Source: Sulfolobus sp. A20
GTDB taxonomy: Archaea > Thermoproteota > Thermoprotei_A > Sulfolobales > Sulfolobaceae
Direction: 5' to 3'
Length of the DNA stretch: 64,000 nucleotides
NCBI RefSeq assembly: GCF_001719125.1
Contig: NZ_CP017006.1
Span: 2,494,384-2,558,383 of the forward strand
Position 1 is the first letter of the stretch. Every line of letters begins with the position of its first letter. Shown here piece by piece: positions 37,558 to 46,495 of this stretch. A program made the position numbers and the translations under genes. The notes beneath the pieces are model-generated. The model worked only from the letters and a program-made list of their open reading frames with translations, did not search any database and was not told where the DNA came from.

Positions 37558-39092
37558 AAATTGGTGTAGATATAGGTAGTACGCACACTGATGCAGTAGC
37601 ACTAGAAGGAAGAAATTTAATATATGCGACAAAAGTAGAAACCACACCAGATCTCACAGAGGGATTGCTTAACGCCATAACTGAGGTTATAAATAACCTT
37701 GGAGAGAAGAAAAATGAGATTAAAGCTTTAATGATAGGAACTACTCACGGATTAAATGCAATACATCAAGCTAAAAGACTAAATAGAGTAGCTGTTATAA
37801 GGATAGGTTTACCTGCTGGAGAGGGCGTACCACCTCTTACGGAATGGCCAGAAAGGCTTAGATCCTTCGTTACTAGCGTATATTCAGTAAGGGGAGGGCA
37901 TGAATATACTGGAGAAGAGATAGTGCCTCTCGACGAAAGCAAAATATATCAAATAGCTAGTGAAATAAATGGGAAAGTTGATAGCGTAGCAATAACGTCA
38001 ATATTTTCCATCGTTAATCCAGAGCATGAGAATAGAGTTAAGGATATTTTAATAAAGGAAGGAATAAGCGTACCAATAACGTTATCACATCAAATAGGAG
38101 GCATAGGCCTTATAGAAAGAGAAAACGCTACAATACTTAACTCATTGATCCTAAACATTTTCGATAATTTAATACAAATTTTACAATCCCTTCTGCACAA
38201 ACTCGGTTTAGAAAATGTAGAGCTTTATTTTGCTCAAAACGATGGTACTATCGCTTCTGCTCAATTCATTAGAAAATTTCCAATATTTACAGTAGCGGGA
38301 CCAGTTTCAAATAGCATAAGAGGAGCTCATTTGCTAACGGGAATAACAGACGCTATTGTTATGGATGTTGGAGGAACAACAACTAATGTTGGAGTTCTCT
38401 ATAAGGGATATCCAAGGGAATCAGCTAGTCCAGTTGAGATAGCTGGTATAAGGACGAATTTTAGGATGCCAGACATATTCACTTTAGCACTAGGTGGAGG
38501 AACAGTCATAAAAGGAGAAGAAATAGGGCCAGAAAGCGTGGGTTTCATGCTTACTAAAAGAGGATTATCTTGGGGAGGGGATACGTTAACCGCTACTGAC
38601 GTTTCGATGGTAGTTAAGGGAATCAAAATTGAAGGATCTAATCCAGAACTTATAAGGGATAGATACCAAATAGAGTACCTTAAGAAAATCTATAGTAAGA
38701 TGTTAGAATCTTGGGAGAACGCCATTGACATGATGAAAACTTCTAAGGAGGACGTAATAGTAATAGGAGTAGGAGGAGGGAGCATTATGTTACCTGAAAC
38801 TTTGAAAGGTTCTTCCAAACTGGTAATTCCTAAAAATGCTCAATACGCTAATGCTATTGGGTGTACCCTTACTAAAGTCGGAGCTACGATAGAGAGAACC
38901 TTCTCGTATGATCAGACCAGTAGAGATACTGCAATTAAATCATTAATAGAAGAAGCTAAGAAGACCGCGATATCTGCTGGAGCTATCGATACAACAATAG
39001 AAGTTAGGGAAATTGAGGAGTTGCAAATGCCGTATTTACCGGGTAATGCAATAAAGGTAAGTGTGAAAGTCGTAGGAGAATTAAAGATTTGA
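37548..39092 (+). CDS. HyuA-like (short) hydantoinase/oxoprolinase
   Basis: 514 residues. The ASKHA phosphate loop IKIGVDIGSTHTDAVALEG is at 3-21, then LMIGTTHGLNAIHQAKRLNR, VAGPVSNSIRGAHLLTG, AIVMDVGGTTTNVGVLYKG and GVGGGSIMLPETLKG. It is shorter than full HyuA (about 680) and lacks the C-terminal acetone-carboxylase-like portion, as is usual for the DUF917-linked subgroup. It has no HyuB partner in its operon, and DUF917 may play that part. It is convergent with the second DUF917 gene, overlapping it by 12 bases. Confidence 0.85.
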   Translation: MAIKIGVDIGSTHTDAVALEGRNLIYATKVETTPDLTEGLLNAITEVINNLGEKKNEIKALMIGTTHGLNAIHQAKRLNRVAVIRIGLPAGEGVPPLTEWPERLRSFVTSVYSVRGGHEYTGEEIVPLDESKIYQIASEINGKVDSVAITSIFSIVNPEHENRVKDILIKEGISVPITLSHQIGGIGLIERENATILNSLILNIFDNLIQILQSLLHKLGLENVELYFAQNDGTIASAQFIRKFPIFTVAGPVSNSIRGAHLLTGITDAIVMDVGGTTTNVGVLYKGYPRESASPVEIAGIRTNFRMPDIFTLALGGGTVIKGEEIGPESVGFMLTKRGLSWGGDTLTATDVSMVVKGIKIEGSNPELIRDRYQIEYLKKIYSKMLESWENAIDMMKTSKEDVIVIGVGGGSIMLPETLKGSSKLVIPKNAQYANAIGCTLTKVGATIERTFSYDQTSRDTAIKSLIEEAKKTAISAGAIDTTIEVREIEELQMPYLPGNAIKVSVKVVGELKI

Positions 39093-40124
39093 CAATTTTT
39101 TATATTCGTTTAATATACTTTTTGAAATTACCTCTTCACCACCTACCTCTCTCCATTTTGATGAAACTGGAATTCCGATAACTCTAACCCTAATACCATA
39201 TTTAATCATATCTGATGTAATTATCTTATTTTTGTAATCCACTAGATTTATTATATTTGGTGCAATTGAAATAATGTTATTATTGACTTCAAACAATAAG
39301 TATTCATTCTTAACATATAACTTAGCCATATAGTCTTTATACTCCTCTAAACCTTCAATCGTTACTATAGCTGAGTTGAAACCTGGTAGATTAATTCTTC
39401 TCACATCGACAACTTTCCCGTGAAAGAGTATTCTACCTTTGACGAAATCTAACATGGAATCCAATCCTTCTGTATTCAATATTTTGCCAATATCTATGCT
39501 CAACGAAATACTTCCTAATATTGCACTCTTAATATAACTCTCTCCGTTCATAGGATAAATTGCAATATAACCTCTTCCTCCAAACCTAACAGTTATGCTT
39601 CTAGCGATTTTTTCAGCATAATAGTTATCAACTGAGTCCAAAATTACTTGATTACCCCTCTCATCAACTATACACATTGGCGTGGCATTGATACCGTAAA
39701 AGTGCGAAGTAGTCATGTAAAGTTCCGGAAAAGCTCTTCCCTCTAAATCTCCATCAACTAAAGGCTTATTGGCTAATAATGAAGCTATAAAAGGTACTAC
39801 AGAGTTTATACCACCTATCTCTATTGATGTAATCTTGGACGCTTCCCTTTTGAGAAATTTAGATAAACACTCGTAAGCTTTAAAATATTCTGTCCCAGCT
39901 GGTATTTTTTCTATACCTACCCATGGAGATCCCATACCTCCTACTCCAATAATGAAATCGTTGTCAGCTATTCCCTGTTCATAATATAGCTCGTGTCTAT
40001 TGAGTTCTTTCATTTTTGTCTTTAATATTTCATATCCCAGAAACGGATTACCTCCTCCTCCAGAACCTAAAACTGAACTACCAATTGCTAAATAATATAT
40101 ATCTCTTTCAGAAACCTTATACAT
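39081..40124 (-). CDS. DUF917 protein, second copy
   Basis: About 347 residues, paralogous to 36481-37557: SVLGSGGGGNPFLGYE, EIGGINSVVPFIASLLANKPLVDGDLEGRAFPELYMTTSHFYGI and IGIPVSSKWR. It is on the opposite strand, so the DUF917-HyuA-DUF917 set is expressed from two promoters. A TTG at 40136 is also in frame, but the TATA (CTTTTTAAATAAG, about 40152-40165) would start RNA near 40132, so the ATG at 40124 is preferred. The arrangement raises the possibility of a two-DUF917 (hetero-oligomeric) complex. Confidence 0.83.
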   Translation of the reverse strand: MYKVSERDIYYLAIGSSVLGSGGGGNPFLGYEILKTKMKELNRHELYYEQGIADNDFIIGVGGMGSPWVGIEKIPAGTEYFKAYECLSKFLKREASKITSIEIGGINSVVPFIASLLANKPLVDGDLEGRAFPELYMTTSHFYGINATPMCIVDERGNQVILDSVDNYYAEKIARSITVRFGGRGYIAIYPMNGESYIKSAILGSISLSIDIGKILNTEGLDSMLDFVKGRILFHGKVVDVRRINLPGFNSAIVTIEGLEEYKDYMAKLYVKNEYLLFEVNNNIISIAPNIINLVDYKNKIITSDMIKYGIRVRVIGIPVSSKWREVGGEEVISKSILNEYKKLSNL

Positions 40125-40136
40125 CTTCTTAACCAA

Positions 40137-40545
40137 GTTAGAATTGCCAGAACTTATTTAAAAAGTCACCTAAAATATAAAGAGATAATTTGTTTTTAAG
40201 AATGGATAGGACTGTTAATATATCTAGAAATATTCTTACGATTTTAGATAGAAATTATAACGAAAATTATATAGAAAGAAATAAGTAGTTTTGCTATTCC
40301 TATTAAATAATTAGTTAAATATTTAGATCCTTATGAGGTATGGGTAAACCAGCATATTCATCTAAAAACTTTATAAAAGCTTAATCCGCAAACAAGTAAG
40401 CACTTTGCATATTTTAACGTTATAATACGTATATTTTATAAACATAATGGGGAATTTATGATAAGAATTTCACAACGGCTTTGTTTTATATAACGATTTA
40501 GTCGTTATTAAGCAATACTCTTTCCTTATTAACGTTAAAGATGGA
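40137..40545. other. Gene-free spacer
   Basis: Promoter of the minus-strand DUF917 gene at the left edge (about 40152-40165). The remaining 370 bases are AT-rich with no recognised gene, repeat or RNA. Confidence 0.35.
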
Positions 40546-41346
40546 TTAAGGTTCATAAACTGAGTAAAAGAACTTATCAGCCTTAGGCGTTAACTTTTTC
40601 CTTAATTCTATGAACAAGTCATATGCTTTATATCCCTTCCAATCATCGGGCAATAGATCTTCTGGCAAGTCTGGGTCTATGTTCAAAAATTTCCTATATT
40701 CATGTACGAGATTTATTCTAGTTATGAAAGCTTCACTTTCACTTAATCCTTCAACTTCTATGGAAGACCACTTCTCTATGAACTTCTCATATTCCTTTTC
40801 TATCTCACTCAAATTCCAACACTTTTTCACAATTGACTTAGGATCTCCAAGGTATTCTGAGAGGAACACATCTATTTGTCCTTCTTTATTTGTAGAATTA
40901 TTAATCTCTTCAACGAATTTTAACACAATATTTTCCATAGGATTTGGAGAAATCCACGTAGATTGAGCTAGCATACCAAAGCCTAACCATCTCAGCTCTT
41001 TCCTCAACTTATCCCTTAACTCCCTATTACCCTCTGGAATATTATACACAACTATCCTCCACTTTCCATCCCATTTCTTCCTTGCCTTCTCATATACCCT
41101 CTTAGTCCCCTCACTTAACCTAAGCATTCCCTTTTGTGATAATTTATAACTGATCTTTTTATTTTTCACATCTTTTATCGTTATCACTAGACCCCTTTTC
41201 TTCATCCTATGCATACCAGCTCTTACAGCACCTTCACTGAACCCAAATTCTTTAAATATTCTTATCAAACTCTTAAGACTTATACTATCTCCTACATCTT
41301 TAATATAATCTCCATAAATTGTGAAAAACAAGGATTGAATCTTCAT
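40546..41346 (-). CDS. PaaX-family transcriptional regulator
   Basis: 266 residues. The N-terminal winged HTH (about 1-75: SLFFTIYGDYIKDVGDSISL, FSEGAVRAGMHRMKKRGLV) and the PaaX middle domain (KWDGKWRIVVYNIPEGNREL, then LRWLGFGMLAQSTWISPN) are clear, and the C-terminal third (about 180-266) is the PaaX C domain. PaaX represses phenylacetate genes in bacteria and is released by an aryl-CoA. Here it lies directly after the aryl-CoA ligase gene and keeps its own leaderless promoter (GTTTTTTAAGTC 27 bases before the ATG). It probably controls the ligase-oxygenase cluster. Confidence 0.85.
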   Translation of the reverse strand: MKIQSLFFTIYGDYIKDVGDSISLKSLIRIFKEFGFSEGAVRAGMHRMKKRGLVITIKDVKNKKISYKLSQKGMLRLSEGTKRVYEKARKKWDGKWRIVVYNIPEGNRELRDKLRKELRWLGFGMLAQSTWISPNPMENIVLKFVEEINNSTNKEGQIDVFLSEYLGDPKSIVKKCWNLSEIEKEYEKFIEKWSSIEVEGLSESEAFITRINLVHEYRKFLNIDPDLPEDLLPDDWKGYKAYDLFIELRKKLTPKADKFFYSVYEP

Positions 41347-41388
41347 ACTATCACAATAAATGAAATAGACTTAAAAAACCTACTTCAT

Positions 41389-42969
41389 TTAAACCTTATA
41401 TTCACCTAATCTAAACTTATACCTCTGTATCTTACCCGTCGCAGTCTTAGGAATTTCTGAAACAAACCTTATCTCCTTAGGAACCTTATAGTGGTCCAAC
41501 CTTTGCCTCAGATAATTTCTTATATCTTCAGCTAACTTCTCATCAGCTTTATACCCTTGTCTTAAAACTACAAAGGCTATAACTTTAGTTAATCCAACTT
41601 CATCTGGCACTCCAACTACAGCTGCTTCTGAAACAGCTGGATGTGTTAAAAGTTCTGCCTCAACTTCTATGGGAGATATCCATAATCCAGAGGATTTTAT
41701 CATATCATCAGATCTGCCTACATAATAATAGTATCCATTCTCGTCTCTATAGAACTTATCTCCACTCCTAAACCAAACTCCTACCATGTTCTTCCTAGTA
41801 CTCTCATAATCCCTCCAGTAAAACATCGCAACACTATCACCCTTAACGTATAGATCTCCCACTGTATTAGGAGGGACTTCTTTACCGTCTTCATCCACTA
41901 TCTTCACCTCGTAGCCTGGGACAACTTTGCCAGTACATCCCGGTTTGGATTCTCCAGGAAAGTTAGAAATGTAAATGTGTAACGCCTCTGTTGATCCTAT
42001 TCCATCCAGAATTTCTAACCCATACCTCTCCTTCCATTTAGTGTAAATAACTGGAGGTAGAGGTTCCCCAGCGGTAACGCAAAATCTTAAACTACTTAAA
42101 TCGTAATTCTTCCAGTCCTCAACTTGTAATAAAGCGTTATAAAGTGTCGGTACACCAAAGAAGATAGTTGGTTTATACTTGTGTATAACCTCTAACACTT
42201 TCTTAGGCTCTACCCTATGGGGGTATAAAATAACAGATGCTCCATTATCAAAGGCGAAATATGAACCGTTACCAAGTCCATATGCGAAGAAGAGTTTTGA
42301 AGCACTGAATAATCTATCCTTCTCATTAACTTTAAGGACGTTTTTAACATAAGTGTTAAGGACTACTAATATATCTTTATGTAAGTGAACTGCTGCCTTA
42401 GGATGTCCAGTTGTGCCAGAAGTATATAACCAAAAAGCCATATCGTTAGGTGAAGTACTCTCAGCTTCTAAACTATTACTTTGATTAGAGGTTATTTCAC
42501 GATATGATATTACTTTTAACGCATTAGGTCCTTCAGATAAATTTTTAACATCCTTTATAACGGGTAAGGTTATCACATACTTTAACCTTTTAGGTTTAAT
42601 AACTTCTGATAATTTAACCCAAATGTCCTGCTCTACTACTAATACCTTAGCCTCAGTATCCTCTATATGGAAGTTATACTCATCTGGTCTAAGGTAGGTA
42701 TTTATTGGGACTGGGATAGCTCCTATCTTCATTGAGCCATAGAACGTTGATATAAAATAAGGAGAATCGTAACCTATCATCAATACTCTATTTTCCTTTT
42801 CTATCCCTAATTCCCTTAGTGCGTTTCCAAACTTGTTTATCTCCTCAACTACCCTCTTATACGTCCACGTCTCACCCTCATAGTATATTGCTATTCTTTG
42901 ATCATCTTTTTCCCATTTCGAAAATAGATAATCCGTTATATTTAAAACTTTGCCATACTTGCTTGACAT
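41389..42969 (-). CDS. Aryl-CoA ligase (benzoate-CoA ligase-like)
   Basis: 526-residue adenylate-forming enzyme that activates a carboxylic acid to its CoA thioester with ATP. A3 phosphate loop: WLYTSGTTGHPKAAVHLHKD; A5: LDGIGSTEALHIYIS; A7-A8: GVWFRSGDKFYRDENGYYYYVGRSDDMIKSSG; A10 lysine: PKTATGKIQRYKFR. The HLHKD after the P-loop and the spacing are typical of benzoate- and 4-hydroxybenzoate-CoA ligases. Neighbouring di-iron oxygenase subunits and enoyl-CoA hydratase suggest a benzoate or phenylacetate CoA-dependent aerobic pathway. Confidence 0.85.
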   Translation of the reverse strand: MSSKYGKVLNITDYLFSKWEKDDQRIAIYYEGETWTYKRVVEEINKFGNALRELGIEKENRVLMIGYDSPYFISTFYGSMKIGAIPVPINTYLRPDEYNFHIEDTEAKVLVVEQDIWVKLSEVIKPKRLKYVITLPVIKDVKNLSEGPNALKVISYREITSNQSNSLEAESTSPNDMAFWLYTSGTTGHPKAAVHLHKDILVVLNTYVKNVLKVNEKDRLFSASKLFFAYGLGNGSYFAFDNGASVILYPHRVEPKKVLEVIHKYKPTIFFGVPTLYNALLQVEDWKNYDLSSLRFCVTAGEPLPPVIYTKWKERYGLEILDGIGSTEALHIYISNFPGESKPGCTGKVVPGYEVKIVDEDGKEVPPNTVGDLYVKGDSVAMFYWRDYESTRKNMVGVWFRSGDKFYRDENGYYYYVGRSDDMIKSSGLWISPIEVEAELLTHPAVSEAAVVGVPDEVGLTKVIAFVVLRQGYKADEKLAEDIRNYLRQRLDHYKVPKEIRFVSEIPKTATGKIQRYKFRLGEYKV

Positions 42970-43043
42970 TTATATTAAACTTTTTAAACAAGTTAATAAG
43001 ATTTACGCTAGTTATATTGTACGGATAATTCTCGTAACTATTA

Positions 43044-43631
43044 TTAGTGCAATACCATTGTCTTATAAGGATCTATTTGAGAGAACCCCAATTTGCTGAG
43101 TTCTTCATTTACACTTTTAATGAATTCATTGACAGAAATATCAACAATGTTTAACTGTTCTAAGTATAACTTGCTTCCTATAACGTTATTTAACTGATTG
43201 ATCATCTCAACAGCCCTAGGGAACCAAAAGTTAAGTGCACCTTGCATTCTCTTCTTCTCTTCGTAACTTCTTAAAACATTATAAGAGAAGTGTAAGTGAT
43301 ATTCCTCTTCCTTGGCTAAACTGGATGCAAGGTTAGCTAAGGGCTCATAAATTATATCTTTAATAGCCCTAAGCTGATATAACCCAGCTCTATCTATCAG
43401 ATATACGTAAGAGATTACGTCTTCCCAGTTAAATAACGGTAAATTAGATACTTCCAGCAGATGTAATCCTAGCCTAGCGTTCTGTATTTTTTCTGTATTA
43501 ACGTTAAAGTTCTCTAATAACCTTATTAGTTGCCATCCGTGGTTTAGCTCATCTGAGACTATCTTTGCCATAAATAATCTTCCATCCACGTTAGGAGCGT
43601 TAACGAGCCAAGGTGAATATTGCTCAACCAT
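43044..43631 (-). CDS. Ferritin-like di-iron oxygenase subunit (PaaA/PaaC type)
   Basis: Similar to PaaA/PaaC and to the divergent neighbour at 43830. DELNHGW (E28xxH31) and KEEEYHLHFSYN give two of the di-iron EXXH motifs; PWLVNAPN is conserved in the family. From ATG 43631 the protein is 195 residues and would lack the first iron-binding Glu. In the same frame the DNA stays open for another 40 codons upstream (to 43751) and encodes REIPDELKNIIKNIIETRAD, then FELAMVEQ, with the expected Glu. No ATG, GTG or TTG exists in that stretch, so the true start is either non-canonical (ATT 43730 or ATA 43724 after a GGTGAG site) or a base has been lost near the start. Confidence 0.75.
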   Translation of the reverse strand: MVEQYSPWLVNAPNVDGRLFMAKIVSDELNHGWQLIRLLENFNVNTEKIQNARLGLHLLEVSNLPLFNWEDVISYVYLIDRAGLYQLRAIKDIIYEPLANLASSLAKEEEYHLHFSYNVLRSYEEKKRMQGALNFWFPRAVEMINQLNNVIGSKLYLEQLNIVDISVNEFIKSVNEELSKLGFSQIDPYKTMVLH

Positions 43632-43739
43632 AGCTAGTTCGAAGTCAGCTCTCGTTTCGATTATATTCTTAATAATATTCTTTAGTTCATCTGGTATTTC
43701 TCTGAGATCATTTGTCCTCTTTATGATAATCTCACCATA

Positions 43740-43829
43740 TATATCTAATTTTTAGAAACTTTTATCTTTTTCGCTTTTTACTTCTTACGTACAGAAAACG
43801 TTATATACTTTAAACGCAAATCATATTTT
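43740..43829. promoter_or_regulatory. Divergent promoter of the oxygenase pair
   Basis: Plus strand: GTTATATACTTT at about 43799-43810 places the start at the GTG 43830 (leaderless). Minus strand: GATATATATGG and AAAGATAAAAG boxes at about 43735-43762. Both oxygenase genes therefore fire from this 90-base stretch. Confidence 0.5.
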
Positions 43830-44597
43830 GTGGTAGTCCCAGAATACACCAAACCAAAAAGGGTAATTGGATGGGGAGAGTATAAAGGTTTGAGGAAGTT
43901 TGAGTCAACATACGATATTCCTCAGGAGGCTGTAAACGTACTAATGAGACTTTTATCCGTTCAAGGAGATACAGAGTTTGCCTCAATAGAACAGCACTTA
44001 CCTTGGTTAATTCATGCTCCTAAACTCTCTGATAGAGTTACGATCTCTAGGATAATGGTAGATGAGATGAGACATGGTTGGCAGGTAATCCAAGTACTGA
44101 AGGAATTCGGAGAGGAAGGAAAGAAAATAGCTGAAGAATTGTTATGGACTAGAATGGGCAAACATAGACTAGACGCATTCAATATACCATTTAATATGTG
44201 GGAAGATACTCTAGCATTCACCTTTCTAATAGATAGAGTTGGTATGTTCCAATTATTAGCCTTCCAAGACTGTAGCTTTGGTCCATTATCTAGGATAATA
44301 CCTACAATGCTAATGGAGGAGGAGTTTCACGTAAACTTTGGATATAATGGGATAAGGGAACTAGTAAAGGAGGGTAAAAAGGACTTGGCTCAAGCATTAA
44401 TAAATAAGTGGTTCCCTAGAGGTCTAGATATGTTTGGGCATTCAAAATCATATACGATAGATTTGGCTTACAAATACGGTTTAAAGAGGTATAAGAATGA
44501 TGAGTTAAGGGAGATGTATATAAAAGACGTAAAAGAGTTGATAGAACCTTTAGGTTTACAGTTACCAGATATTTATAAGAATAGAAGGATATTATAA
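43830..44597 (+). CDS. Ferritin-like di-iron oxygenase subunit (PaaA/BoxB-like)
   Basis: 255 residues. The di-iron ligand set is complete: Glu49 in DTEFASIEQ, E79xxH82 in VDEMRHGW, an acidic residue around MWED (125-126), and E164xxH167 in EEEFHVNFGY. The fold and motifs match the PaaA/PaaC subunits of phenylacetyl-CoA epoxidase and the BoxB epoxidase. It would use O2 to epoxidise an aryl-CoA. No PaaB, PaaD or PaaE reductase gene lies nearby, so the electron donor must be elsewhere. GTG start, leaderless. Next gene follows after 11 bases with an AGGTGAG site. Confidence 0.8.
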   Translation: MVVPEYTKPKRVIGWGEYKGLRKFESTYDIPQEAVNVLMRLLSVQGDTEFASIEQHLPWLIHAPKLSDRVTISRIMVDEMRHGWQVIQVLKEFGEEGKKIAEELLWTRMGKHRLDAFNIPFNMWEDTLAFTFLIDRVGMFQLLAFQDCSFGPLSRIIPTMLMEEEFHVNFGYNGIRELVKEGKKDLAQALINKWFPRGLDMFGHSKSYTIDLAYKYGLKRYKNDELREMYIKDVKELIEPLGLQLPDIYKNRRIL

Positions 44598-44608
44598 GGT
44601 GAGATGTA

Positions 44609-45412
44609 ATGGGTTTAAAAGAGTTAAGCCCTAAATATTTCAAAATAGAAGTAGAGGATAATGTCGGAATAATTAAGTTGAATAGACCTCCAGCTAATGC
44701 TCACAATCTAGAGATGTTAAGAGAATTAGACAACATCATAGTAGAGGCTAGATTCGACGATAGTGTTAAGGCATTATTGGTTACCAGTAATGTACCAAGA
44801 TTTTTCTCAGCCGGATTTGATATAAACGAGATTAAGGAAAAACCCCCAGAATATATAGGATTATCAAGTCAGTTCAGCAAAGAGGTAATGTTAAGGATGA
44901 TGTCTACTAAGAAGCTGATAATAGCTAGCATAAATGGTCATTGCATGGGTGGTGGGTTAGAGTTAGCTTTGGCATGTGATTTGAGGTTTGGTGCTAATAG
45001 TGAAGAAATAAAGATAGGTATGCCAGAAGTTGCTAATCTAGCTTTAATACCTGGAGAAGGAGGAACTCAGTTTCTAGCCAGAATTGTAGGTAGATCAAAG
45101 GCTATTTATTTAATGACTACTGGTAAAACATTAACACCTAAAGAGGCTTATGAGTTAGGACTCCTTGACAGATTAGTAGAGCCTGAGAAATTATTTGAAG
45201 AATCGTTTAATTTTGCTAGACAAGTTGCTAAGGGACCAGCATTAGCTGTAGGATTTGCTAAATTGGCTGTAAATGAGGGAATGGACTTACCTTTGTATAG
45301 TGCGTTTGCATTAGAAAGGGAGATGCAGAACCAAGCTTTAGCTTCTGAAGACGCTAAAGAAGGTGCTAAAGCGTTCTTCGAAAAGAGAAAACCAATCTTT
45401 AAAGGAAAGTGA
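44609..45412 (+). CDS. Enoyl-CoA hydratase/isomerase
   Basis: 267-residue crotonase-fold enzyme. Oxyanion-hole motifs: SNVPRFFSAGFDINEI (about 63-78) and INGHCMGGGLELALACDLRF (about 109-128); catalytic-region text EEIKIGMPEVANLALIPGEGG. It hydrates or isomerises enoyl-CoA, or, in the PaaG/BoxC/DmdD branches, opens or rearranges the epoxide product. An operon partner of the oxygenase at 43830 with 11 bases between and an AGGTGAG ribosome site before the ATG. This supports an aryl-CoA epoxide route. Confidence 0.88.
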   Translation: MGLKELSPKYFKIEVEDNVGIIKLNRPPANAHNLEMLRELDNIIVEARFDDSVKALLVTSNVPRFFSAGFDINEIKEKPPEYIGLSSQFSKEVMLRMMSTKKLIIASINGHCMGGGLELALACDLRFGANSEEIKIGMPEVANLALIPGEGGTQFLARIVGRSKAIYLMTTGKTLTPKEAYELGLLDRLVEPEKLFEESFNFARQVAKGPALAVGFAKLAVNEGMDLPLYSAFALEREMQNQALASEDAKEGAKAFFEKRKPIFKGK

Positions 45413-45442
45413 TATTTTTACTATTTTTTGTTCCATGCGCTA

Positions 45443-45678
45443 GTGTGTGGAAAACAATTTCATTTACTTCCACATTCCAACTTATGCTAATAGATTTAGA
45501 GTATATTTGGTGTAAGAGGTCAAGGCTAATACAATCTCGTCCAAGGAATGAAAGTAAGCTTAAAAGGTAGAGATAGTCTAGGAAATCAAGCCTATTCTCG
45601 CCCTAATAAATAACCCTAAAAATACTTTTCCACAATAAAGAAAATTCAATTTATATCAACAAATTGTTGTCCACACAC
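45443..45678. mobile_element. Non-autonomous IS6-like derivative (MITE-like, 236 bp)
   Basis: Starts GTGTGTGGAAAACAATTTC and ends AATTGTTGTCCACACAC, the ends of the IS at 24892-25692, with the middle of the transposase deleted. Remaining bits such as CAAGGAATGAAA and GAGAATAGG blocks match the IS. Left flank GCGCTA and right flank GTGCTA may be a worn target duplication. It sits just after the enoyl-CoA hydratase stop and supplies DNA up to the promoter of the PaREP1 gene. Confidence 0.8.
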
Positions 45679-45723
45679 GTGCTAAGCAGAATAAGTATAT
45701 ATATCTTGCTTTCCCTTACTATC

Positions 45724-46251
45724 ATGATGGAGAAGGATTTAACAAGAGTTGATGAAAGCTACATTAAGGCTAGAGTCTTGGAGGTCATAGTTGACTTAAT
45801 ACTTTCTATTGAGTTGTGGAATAGGGGACTAACTAGAAACTCTGCTGGTAAGGCATTTAATGCTGTCAAAGCTTTAATAAGTGCACTTGTACTCATCAAT
45901 ATGCAAAAGCTTATAGAAACTGTAAAAGACGAGAAGGAGAGAAAATGGTTATCAAAAAAAGGTTACTCTGCACCTACACACTCAATTTACGGACTTTCCT
46001 TACAGTTAAAGAGTATAGGTATTGACGTAAGCGACTTGATAAACCGTGCCTTGAATTTACATGATTACCAATATAATGGTTTTGACCCAGATTTTTCTAG
46101 GTATAGAAATAAAGCTGAGGTTAAGTATGACTTAGAATACGTCATTGACACGGTAATTAACATACTCCCTAAACTCTTCAAGGATTTCTGGGGGAAAGAA
46201 ACGGAAGATTTATATAAAACGCTTGTCAAGGAAAGGGAGACTAAAGTTTAA
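45724..46251 (+). CDS. PaREP1-family (HEPN-like) protein
   Basis: About 175 residues. LEVIVDLILSIELWNRGLTRN, SAGKAFNAVKALISAL, KGYSAPTHSIYGLSLQL and LNLHDYQYNGFDPDFSRYRN are typical of the archaeal PaREP1/PaREP8 family, whose helical fold is HEPN-related. The family is multicopy in thermophilic archaea and its function is not established; nuclease or minimal toxin roles have been suggested for HEPN proteins. ATG 45724 (or 45727) is chosen because AGTATATATATC lies 26 bases upstream, and a longer TTG reading would begin inside the IS derivative. The gene is bracketed by two inverted IS derivatives, possibly forming a composite unit. Confidence 0.75.
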   Translation: MMEKDLTRVDESYIKARVLEVIVDLILSIELWNRGLTRNSAGKAFNAVKALISALVLINMQKLIETVKDEKERKWLSKKGYSAPTHSIYGLSLQLKSIGIDVSDLINRALNLHDYQYNGFDPDFSRYRNKAEVKYDLEYVIDTVINILPKLFKDFWGKETEDLYKTLVKERETKV

Positions 46252-46254
46252 GAT

Positions 46255-46385
46255 GCAATAATAAAATTGAAAACGTAAGGGACGTTGTAACTGGGAAACC
46301 CTCCAATTACATATCACAAAGCCACGTATTTGAAGAACTGGTGTACGAAGACCCCTTTCTAACTAACGTTATAATTGACTTTTGA
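46255..46385 (+). other. Possible gene fragment after PaREP1
   Basis: An open frame without a start codon reads IENVRDVVTGKPSNYI, then SQSHVFEELVYEDP and FLTNVIIDF before a stop. The composition looks protein-like, but no family is recognised and no ATG, GTG or TTG precedes it. It could be the tail of a gene lost by rearrangement between the two IS derivatives. Confidence 0.3.
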
Positions 46386-46495
46386 TAGGGTAATCCTTAT
46401 GTCATACGTCAATAAAAATAAACTTTCATGACGAGCTACAGGTATAACTTGAAGCGGTTACGAGAACGATATTGCGATAATTCTCTGACTAGTAA

